The translations under genes and the position numbers were made by a program. This document shows, one piece after another, positions 39,166 to 44,027 of a stretch of DNA of 44,027 nucleotides. The notes under the pieces were generated by a model. That model was not told the DNA's origin. It made no database searches and was given only the letters and a program-made list of their open reading frames with translations. The stretch spans positions 1 to 44,027 of the forward strand of contig DASVEF010000139.1 of NCBI GenBank assembly GCA_036380715.1, written 5' to 3'. Within the stretch, counting starts at the first letter, position 1. Each line of letters starts with the position of its first letter. The DNA is from UBA5704 sp036380715. GTDB lineage: Bacteria > Acidobacteriota > Thermoanaerobaculia > Multivoradales > UBA5704.

Positions 39166-40509
39166 ATGGCTGTTGCCGAAGAACGGACCGCCCGTGAAGC
39201 ACCGGGCGCGCCGCCGCCGAAGGTCCACAAGCGGGCGCGCACGTTCGTGATTTCCTATGCGGCGGCCGGCCTGTACGTGGCCGTCCTGCTGATCCTCACC
39301 CTCCTCCTCTGGTCGGCCCGGCGCGAAAGGGAGTCCCACGTCCGGGTGCCCGACCTGGCCGGCTTCGAGCAGGCCCTCCCCTCGATCGCCAACCTGACCG
39401 GTTCGCCCATCGTCGCCGGCAACCAGGTCGAGGTGCTGCAGAACGGCGAAGGCTTCTTCCCTCCGCTCTTCCGGGACATCGAGGCGGCCAAGGAGAGCAT
39501 TCACCTGGAGACCTACGTCTGGTGGAAGGGCGACGTCTGCCGACGCCTCGCGGACGCCCTCGCCGCCAAGGCTGCCGAAGGGGTGGAGGTGCGGCTGCTC
39601 CTCGACGCCGTGGGCTCCAAGAAAGGGGAGGACGAGCTGTTCGAGAAGATCGAAAAGGCCGGCGGCAAGGTCGAGCGGTTCCATCCGTTCCACATCCAGG
39701 ACGTCGGGCTGATCAACAACCGCACCCATCGCAAGCTCGCCATCCTCGACGGGCGGATCGCCTACGTCTTCGGCCACGGCATCGCCGAGGAGTGGACCGG
39801 CCACGGGCAGGACGAGAAGCATTGGCGCGACACCGGGGTGCGGGTCCAGGGGCCGGTGGTCAACGCCATCCAGGGCGTCTTCGCCGAAAACTGGGTGGAA
39901 CAGTCCGCCGAGGTGCTGGTGGGCGACAAATACTTCCCGCGCCTGCCGGCCGTCGGCGCGGTGCGGGCGCACATCACGGCCAGCTCGCCGCAGGGGGGCG
40001 TCTCCCGGCTGGAGGTGCTGCTCAAGCTGGCCATCGCGTCCGCCCAGAAGGAGCTGCTCATCCAGAACCCCTACTTCATCCCGGACGGCGAAGTGGTCGA
40101 GCTGATGGAGGGCGCGGTCAAGCGCGGGGTGACCATACGGGTCATGCTCCCCGGCACCGTCACCGACAGCTCCATCGTCCAGCACGCCGGCCATCGCCAA
40201 TTCGAGGAGCTGCTGCAACAAGGCATTCATCTCTACGAGCACCGGAAGACCCTGGTCCATCAGAAGATCGTGATCGTGGACGGCGTCTGGTCGCTCGTCG
40301 GCTCGTCCAACTTCGACGACCGCTCGCTCGACATCAACGACGAGGCGAGCCTCGGCGTGGTCGACCCTGGGGTGGCGGAGCAGCTCCGCGCGGCGTTCCA
40401 GCGGGACCTGCGGGACTGCACCGAGGTGACGCTGGAGGCCTGGCGCCGGCGCTCGGCCTGGCACCGGTTCGTGGACCGCTTCTCGTATCTCGTCAACGAG
40501 CAGATCTAG
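39166..40509 (+). CDS. Cardiolipin synthase-like phospholipase D protein (first copy)
   Basis: A 447-residue membrane-anchored enzyme. A basic 25-residue head is followed by one helix (FVISYAAAGLYVAVLLILTLLLW). Two PLD domains each carry an HKD motif: HRKLAILDGRIAYVFGH (near residues 187-204) and HQKIVIVDGVWSLVGSSNFDDRS (near 364-386). Cardiolipin synthases of this type condense two phosphatidylglycerols, or PG with PE (ClsB/ClsC), using the two His residues in turn. TAGGAGGAC before the ATG gives a strong ribosome site. It is closely related to the next gene, so the pair arose by tandem duplication. A role in phosphatidyl transfer is known for the family; the head-group acceptor is inferred. 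Confidence 0.88.
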   Translation: MAVAEERTAREAPGAPPPKVHKRARTFVISYAAAGLYVAVLLILTLLLWSARRERESHVRVPDLAGFEQALPSIANLTGSPIVAGNQVEVLQNGEGFFPPLFRDIEAAKESIHLETYVWWKGDVCRRLADALAAKAAEGVEVRLLLDAVGSKKGEDELFEKIEKAGGKVERFHPFHIQDVGLINNRTHRKLAILDGRIAYVFGHGIAEEWTGHGQDEKHWRDTGVRVQGPVVNAIQGVFAENWVEQSAEVLVGDKYFPRLPAVGAVRAHITASSPQGGVSRLEVLLKLAIASAQKELLIQNPYFIPDGEVVELMEGAVKRGVTIRVMLPGTVTDSSIVQHAGHRQFEELLQQGIHLYEHRKTLVHQKIVIVDGVWSLVGSSNFDDRSLDINDEASLGVVDPGVAEQLRAAFQRDLRDCTEVTLEAWRRRSAWHRFVDRFSYLVNEQI

Positions 40510-40530
40510 ACAAGGGGAAAGGGAGGGCGC

Positions 40531-41802
40531 ATGGTCGAGATTCCCATCTGGCTGCTGGTCACCCTGAGCGCGCTGGTCCTGATCATGGGGCTCATGCTCT
40601 GGACCCTCCTGCGGGAGCGGAACTTCCGCATGAAGGTCCCCGACCTCGACAACTTCGAGCAGGCCCTCCCCTCGATCGCCGGCATGACCCGGGCGGTCCT
40701 CATGGAGGGCAATCACGCCGACATCCTGCAGAACGGCGACGAGTTCTTCCCCGCGCTGCTGGAGTCGATCGCCACGGCGAAGCAGTCGATCCACTTCGAG
40801 ACCTACGTCTGGTGGACGGGGGGCATCTGCGACGAGGTCGCGAATGCCTTCGCCAAGCGCGCCCGCGAGGGGGTCGAGGTGCGGATCATGATCGACGCCC
40901 TCGGCTCCATGAAGATGAAGAAACACCTCCGCCGGCGGATGATCGATGCGGGCTGCAAGGTGAGGCGCTACCACCCCATCCGGCTCCTCGACATCGGGCA
41001 GCTCAACAAGCGGACCCACCGCAAGCTGGCGATCTTCGACGGCCAGGTGGGCTACATCTTCGGCCACGGCATCTCCCGGCTGTGGCTCGGCCACGGCCAG
41101 GACAAGAAACACTGGCGCGACACCGGGGTGCGGCTGCGCGGGCCGATCGTCAACGCCGTCCAGTCGGTCTTCGCCCAGCACTGGGTGGAGGAGACCGAGG
41201 AGGTCCTGGTCGGGGAGAAGTACTTCCCGCACCTGGAGCCCGCCGGCGAGATGCGGATGCACGTGCTGGCCGGAGCCCCGCTGGGCGGCATCTCGGACCT
41301 GGAGATGATGTTCAAGATGTCGATCGCCACCGCGCAGAGAGAGCTGGTCATCCAGAACCCCTACTTCATCCCCGACGCCGAAACGGTCGATCTCCTCAAG
41401 CGGGCGGTCAGGCGCGGAGTGGACGTCCGGGTCATGGTCCCCGGCTCGGTCACCGACAGCCCGATCGTCAGCCACGCCGGGCACCACTACTTCGCCGAGA
41501 TGCTGGAGTGCGGCGTGCGCATCTTCCTGCACGAGAGGACCCTGATCCACCAGAAGATCATGATCGTCGACGGCCTCTGGTCGCACGTCGGCTCGACCAA
41601 CCTGGACGACCGCTCCTTCGACATCAACGAGGAGGCCGGAGTCGGGATCATCGACGAGTCGACCGCGGGCCAGCTCAAGGACGCCTTCGAGGAGGACCGC
41701 AAGTACTGCAAGGAGCTGAAGCCGGAGAGCTGGAAGCGGGAGTGTACCCTCTGGCACCGGGCCGTCGATCGGGTGTGCTACATGATCAGCGGACAGTTGT
41801 AG
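40531..41802 (+). CDS. Cardiolipin synthase-like phospholipase D protein (second copy)
   Basis: A 423-residue paralogue with a shorter N-terminus and one anchor helix (WLLVTLSALVLIMGLMLWTLL). HKD motifs are HRKLAIFDGQVGYIFGH (near 163-180) and HQKIMIVDGLWSHVGSTNLDDRS (near 339-361), and the shared blocks DNFEQALPSIAG, ETYVWW, KHWRDTGVR and IQNPYFIPD match the first copy. It follows by 21 bases, with AAAGGGAGG upstream of the ATG. The two may act as a heteromer or have different acceptors. The stop codon is followed by a palindromic repeat, which may end the operon. Confidence 0.88.
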   Translation: MVEIPIWLLVTLSALVLIMGLMLWTLLRERNFRMKVPDLDNFEQALPSIAGMTRAVLMEGNHADILQNGDEFFPALLESIATAKQSIHFETYVWWTGGICDEVANAFAKRAREGVEVRIMIDALGSMKMKKHLRRRMIDAGCKVRRYHPIRLLDIGQLNKRTHRKLAIFDGQVGYIFGHGISRLWLGHGQDKKHWRDTGVRLRGPIVNAVQSVFAQHWVEETEEVLVGEKYFPHLEPAGEMRMHVLAGAPLGGISDLEMMFKMSIATAQRELVIQNPYFIPDAETVDLLKRAVRRGVDVRVMVPGSVTDSPIVSHAGHHYFAEMLECGVRIFLHERTLIHQKIMIVDGLWSHVGSTNLDDRSFDINEEAGVGIIDESTAGQLKDAFEEDRKYCKELKPESWKRECTLWHRAVDRVCYMISGQL

Positions 41803-41816
41803 CCCCCTCCCCTGAC

Positions 41817-41874
41817 CCCTCACCCCCTGCCCCTCTCCCACCCGCACTCACGCCCGCCCGGGAGAGGGGGAAAG
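41817..41874. repeat. GC-rich palindromic element, variant arm (left boundary of 41.8-44 kb segment)
   Basis: CCCTCACCCCCTGCCCCTCT then CCCACCCGCACTCACGCCCG and GGGAGAGGGGG. Its central loop (ACCCGCACTCACGCCCGCCC) differs from the other copies but is found in inverted orientation at 43930-43985. It ends eight bases before the promoter of the AhpD-like gene. Confidence 0.8.
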
Positions 41875-41882
41875 GCATCGGA

Positions 41883-41888
41883 TATCAT
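41883..41888 (+). promoter_or_regulatory. Leaderless-type -10 element of the AhpD-like selenoprotein gene
   Basis: TATCAT, exactly six bases, then ATG at 41895; no Shine-Dalgarno site. The position of a -35 would fall in the palindromic repeat. Member of the TANNNT-N6/7-ATG set. Confidence 0.55.
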
Positions 41889-41894
41889 CGGGCC

Positions 41895-42452
41895 ATGGCC
41901 TGGATCCGCACGATCGCGCCCGGCGAGGCGACCGGGCTTCTGAAGCGCATCTACGACGAGGCGTTGGAGCGGGCGGGGAAGATCTTCAACGTGGTGCGCT
42001 GCCAGAGCCTCCGGCCGGAGGTCCTTTCGGCCTCGCTCGACCTCTACAAGGAGCTGATGCTCTCGCCGCGGAGCCCGCTGTCCCGCGCCCAGCGGGAGAT
42101 GATCGCCGTCGCCGTCTCCCGCGCCAACGACTGCCACTACTGAGTGAACGCCCACGCGGACGACCTCCGGGCCGAGGTCGCGGGACAGGGGAGGGAAGGG
42201 GAGGAGCTGGTGGGAGCGGTCCGGGAGGATTACCGGCAGGCCGGCCTCTCCGAAGCCGACCGGCGGATGCTCGATTACGCCGTCAAGCTGACCCGCGACC
42301 CGAAGTCCGCGACCGCCGCCGACCTCGACGTCCTGCGCGCCGCCGGCTTCGACGACATGGCCATCCACGACATCGTCCAGATCACCGCGCTGTTCAACTA
42401 CTACAACCGGCTGGCGGACGGGTTGGGGATCGAGCCGGAGCCGGAGTGGTGA
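41895..42452 (+). CDS. AhpD-like peroxidase-related protein, probable selenoprotein (in-frame TGA at 42141-42143)
   Basis: Read through TGA, a 185-residue carboxymuconolactone-decarboxylase/AhpD-fold protein of the 'peroxidase-related enzyme' family. The N-part (MAWIRTIAPGEATGLLKRIY, FNVVRCQSLRPEVLSASLDLYKELM, LSRAQREMIAVAVSRAND) and the C-part (NAHADDLRAEV, LSEADRRMLDYAVKLTRDP, TAADLDVLRAAGFDDMAIHDIVQITALFNYYNRLADGLGIEPEPE) are both typical and in the same frame. Family members have C-x2-C-x3-H; here residues 80-87 are C-H-Y-TGA-V-N-A-H, so TGA takes the second redox Cys. CxxU forms of AhpD-like proteins are known selenoproteins. A hairpin lies downstream at the right distance. The protein would reduce peroxides or disulfides. 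The alternative is a TGC-to-TGA mutation or sequence error giving an 82-residue product. Confidence 0.75.
42161..42180 (+). promoter_or_regulatory. Candidate bacterial SECIS hairpin
   Basis: CGACCTC (42161-42167), loop CGGGCC (42168-42173), GAGGTCG (42174-42180): a perfect 7-bp stem inside the coding region. The loop starts 24 bases after the TGA and has G as its second base, within the described limits for bacterial SECIS elements (apical loop roughly 16-37 bases downstream, G in the first two loop positions). In a GC-rich gene such stems also arise by chance. Confidence 0.5.
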
Positions 42453-42457
42453 GGGCC

Positions 42458-42934
42458 CTACCGCCGCCGTCGCGCCAGCCAGACCGCCAGCCCCAGCGCC
42501 ACCGCTGCCCCGGCTGCCACCGTGAGCGCCCCCTTCGGCGCCTTCGCTTCGAGCGGCCTTTTCACGTTGTCCTTCCCCCACATCCACCGGGTCAGGTTCC
42601 ACAGCCCCGGCCGGTGCTCGGCGATGAAGCGATAGCCGGTGTCGAAGACCCAGCGCGCTCCCGGGACGTTCTCGTAGGCCCACAGCCAGTGGCCGTGGCC
42701 GGGCGCCAGGGCCATGGCCTGGAAAGCCGCCTCGGCCCCTTCGTACACCCGGCCGTCCGGCTCGATGAGCTGGACCGCCCGCCGGAAGCGCTCGACCGGC
42801 AGGTGGGGATGGTGGAGGGACACCTCGTGATAAGGCCTGTACTCGACCCGCTCGCCGACGATCCGCCGCCACCGGGTGAGCCAGAAGATGCAGAACCCGC
42901 AATCGCCGTCGTAGACCAGCAGGGGTTTCGTCAT
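42458..42934 (-). CDS. DCC family thiol-disulfide oxidoreductase (DUF393)
   Basis: A 158-residue protein with the family signature at its start, LLVYDGDCGFCIFWLTRWRRIV (D-G-D-C-x2-C, Cys 12 and 15), followed by VEYRPYHEV, AVQLIEPDGRVYEGAEAAFQAMAL and the YRFIAEHRPGLWNL segment. The thioredoxin-like fold and the CxxC suggest dithiol redox activity, not demonstrated for most members. A C-terminal hydrophobic helix (ALTVAAGAAVALGLAVWLARRRR) would tether it to the membrane, an extension not present in all relatives. It converges on the AhpD-like gene with a five-base gap. Start at 42934 follows TACCAT-N7. Confidence 0.83.
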   Translation of the reverse strand: MTKPLLVYDGDCGFCIFWLTRWRRIVGERVEYRPYHEVSLHHPHLPVERFRRAVQLIEPDGRVYEGAEAAFQAMALAPGHGHWLWAYENVPGARWVFDTGYRFIAEHRPGLWNLTRWMWGKDNVKRPLEAKAPKGALTVAAGAAVALGLAVWLARRRR

Positions 42935-42941
42935 GGGGGCC

Positions 42942-42947
42942 ATGGTA
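42942..42947 (-). promoter_or_regulatory. Leaderless-type -10 element of the DCC gene
   Basis: TACCAT on the minus strand, seven bases, then ATG at 42934. No Shine-Dalgarno site. Member of the TANNNT-N6/7-ATG set. Confidence 0.42.
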
Positions 42948-43056
42948 GCGCATCCCCTGGCCAGCGAAAGGGCCTGCACCTCGTACCGCTGTTCTCTCGC
43001 CGCACGCTATGCCGTCAAGAGAAAAGTCGCGGAGAGAGAAAACGAGGAGGCTGTAG

Positions 43057-43062
43057 TATACT
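43057..43062 (+). promoter_or_regulatory. Leaderless-type -10 element of the antitoxin gene
   Basis: TATACT, exactly six bases, then ATG at 43069. GAGGAGG at 43044-43050 lies too far upstream to serve this start and falls before the predicted transcript start. Member of the TANNNT-N6/7-ATG set. Confidence 0.58.
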
Positions 43063-43068
43063 CTCGTC

Positions 43069-43347
43069 ATGGCACGGGAACGCTCTGCAACCATCTCCAT
43101 GGATGCTGGCGGGCACGTCAAGCTTCCTGAGGAAGTTCGGCGTGAAGCCGGAATCCAGCCTGGGATGCCTCTCCAAGTCTCCTGCCACGACGGCCGAGTC
43201 GAGATCGAGCCTGCACCTCGTGAGGTGCGGATCGTCCAGAAGGGGCGCCTTCCGGTCGCGGTGCCCGTCGAGCCAGGACCCCCTCTGACCCAGGAGATCG
43301 TCCAGGAAACCCTGGATAAGATCCGCTCGGGCTCGATCGAGGACTGA
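43069..43347 (+). CDS. AbrB/SpoVT-type antitoxin (VapB-like)
   Basis: A 92-residue protein. The first 45 residues (ERSATISMDAGGHVKLPEEVRREAGIQPGMPLQVSCHDGRVEIEP) follow the swapped-hairpin AbrB fold, with the typical G-x-V-x-L-P-x-x-V-R and G-D/M-x-L-x-V pattern, and would bind DNA as a dimer. The C-terminal half (LTQEIVQETLDKIRSGSIED) is the toxin-neutralising tail expected of VapB antitoxins. Its stop codon abuts the start of the PIN-domain gene. Autoregulation of the pair through the TATACT promoter is expected from the family. Confidence 0.8.
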   Translation: MARERSATISMDAGGHVKLPEEVRREAGIQPGMPLQVSCHDGRVEIEPAPREVRIVQKGRLPVAVPVEPGPPLTQEIVQETLDKIRSGSIED

Positions 43348-43794
43348 TTGTCGAAGACGGCAATCGACACCAACGTTCGTCTTGCCTCTCTGCTCTCGTG
43401 GCACGTACATCACGAGCCTGCTCGTCGGGCTTTGGATCGAATTCTTGAAGAGGAAGGGGAGGTATTCGTACCGATCCCGGCGCTCATCGAGGCTTATTCC
43501 GTGTTGACTCGATTCCCAGTTCCTCACCGGATGAGCCCGGCGAGCGCTTTCGGTCTCCTCCATGGCTTGCTTGGGGAATGCTGCCGGCTTGTCGGCCTCG
43601 CGAGCGAGGAGATCTGGAGCTTTTTAGAGAGTCTCGCGTCGCGGCAGGTGCAAGGAAAGGCGACCTACGATTTCCAAATCCTGGTGAGCGCCGCCAAGGC
43701 GGGGAGCGATCGTATTCTCTCCCTGAACTCCCGGGATTTCGAGAGGTTGAAGCTAGAAGGGTTGGCCGTGGTCAATCCACTCGTGGGTCTCTGA
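43348..43794 (+). CDS. PIN-domain ribonuclease toxin (VapC-like)
   Basis: A 148-residue PIN protein beginning at TTG immediately after the antitoxin stop. Acidic active-site residues are visible: AIDTNV (Asp 7), IPALIEAYSVLTR (Glu 48), KATYDFQIL (third acidic position, about 107) and a terminal SLNSRDFERL block. Such toxins cut tRNA or rRNA when unbound by antitoxin. The direct abutment and TTG start point to translational coupling, which keeps toxin below antitoxin. The N-terminus SKTAIDTN fits the family with no residues missing. Confidence 0.82.
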   Translation: MSKTAIDTNVRLASLLSWHVHHEPARRALDRILEEEGEVFVPIPALIEAYSVLTRFPVPHRMSPASAFGLLHGLLGECCRLVGLASEEIWSFLESLASRQVQGKATYDFQILVSAAKAGSDRILSLNSRDFERLKLEGLAVVNPLVGL

Positions 43795-43929
43795 ACGCAG
43801 AAAAAGCCCGGAGGCCGGCGCGAAGGTGCTGCGGGTGAGCGGCGCCGGGACGTAGCGCTTGCCGCAACTCGAGGGTTATCGGGGGTGGCCTTGCGGTGGA
43901 ACACCAATCTGGTACTGAGAGCCGGGGTT

Positions 43930-43985
43930 CCCCCTCTCCCGGGCGGGCGTGAGTGCGGGTGGGAGAGGGGGCCAGGGGGTGAGGG
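43930..43985. repeat. GC-rich palindromic element, variant arm in inverted orientation
   Basis: CCCCCTCTCCCGGGCGGGCG, then TGAGTGCGGGTGGGAGAGGG and CCAGGGGGTGAGGG. It is the reverse complement, with few differences, of the copy at 41817-41874, including the private central loop. The region 43795-43929 between it and the toxin gene shows no gene, and 43986-44027 shows nothing identifiable. Confidence 0.8.
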
Positions 43986-44027
43986 TCCTTGGGCGGGGAA
44001 GGCTCCGCCTCCGCGACTTCGACGGAG

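Noticed and set aside
39088..41847. 919-codon minus-strand open frame across both PLD genes
   Set aside because: Mirror of two well-conserved phospholipase D genes; repeats in it only reflect their duplication.
39522..42143. 873-codon plus-strand frame that ends in the AhpD-like N-terminus
   Set aside because: Only the last 83 codons are real; the rest is an out-of-frame reading of the PLD genes. The true start is the ATG at 41895.

Overview
The window is a high-GC (roughly 70 %) bacterial chromosome segment. Winged-helix/TPR regulators, an S46 peptidase, a DUF5777 porin-like protein, multidomain secreted Calx-beta/FnIII proteins and GC-rich palindromic repeats together suggest an Acidobacteriota member, possibly Thermoanaerobaculia-like. 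That placement is inferred from gene-family flavour, not from a marker gene. No rRNA, tRNA, phage or CRISPR is visible.

Layout. 0-9 kb: tail of a DUF3368 PIN-domain protein, a frameshifted proC, a rhodanese-like protein, a glycogen debranching enzyme and GT4 glycosyltransferase pair, a DUF1015 protein, an M48 lipoprotein protease and the peptidoglycan glycosyltransferase mtgA. 9-13 kb: a secreted alpha/beta hydrolase, a DipZ-type thioredoxin, leucine-type dehydrogenase and glpQ. 13-18 kb: an ECF sigma/anti-sigma pair, a secreted cohesin-like protein and a BlaI/M56 two-gene sensor with a clear promoter-operator. 18-25 kb: two tandem small acetyltransferases, a beta-propeller protein, an unrecognised secreted protein, apaH, a secreted TPR protein and ppa. 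25-29 kb: a CadC-like regulator with five helically phased CTCAA repeats over its promoter. 29-35 kb: S46 peptidase, corA, then an operon of ECF sigma factor, anti-sigma factor with a protease-propeptide-like outer domain, and subtilase. 34.7-38.4 kb: an envelope copper/heme locus (two cupredoxins, a CX4CH cytochrome-like lipoprotein, DUF5777 barrel, Cys/His-rich lipoprotein). 38.4-41.8 kb: a YbhP-like phosphoesterase with two tandem cardiolipin-synthase-like PLD proteins. 41.8-44 kb: an AhpD-like gene, a DCC oxidoreductase and a VapBC-type pair, bracketed by inverted copies of one palindromic repeat.

Most interesting signals. (1) The AhpD-like gene has an in-frame TGA exactly at the second redox position (C-H-Y-TGA), full-length homology on both sides and a hairpin 24 nt downstream: a probable CxxU selenoprotein. 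(2) Seven genes carry TANNNT exactly 6 or 7 nt before ATG and lack a Shine-Dalgarno site: a set of leaderless transcripts. (3) Phased CTCAA repeats replace the -35 of the wHTH-TPR regulator. (4) The sigma/anti-sigma/subtilase operon looks like a protease-sensing circuit. (5) A mobile-looking palindromic repeat family has entered coding sequence, including an in-frame copy inside the M56 sensor.
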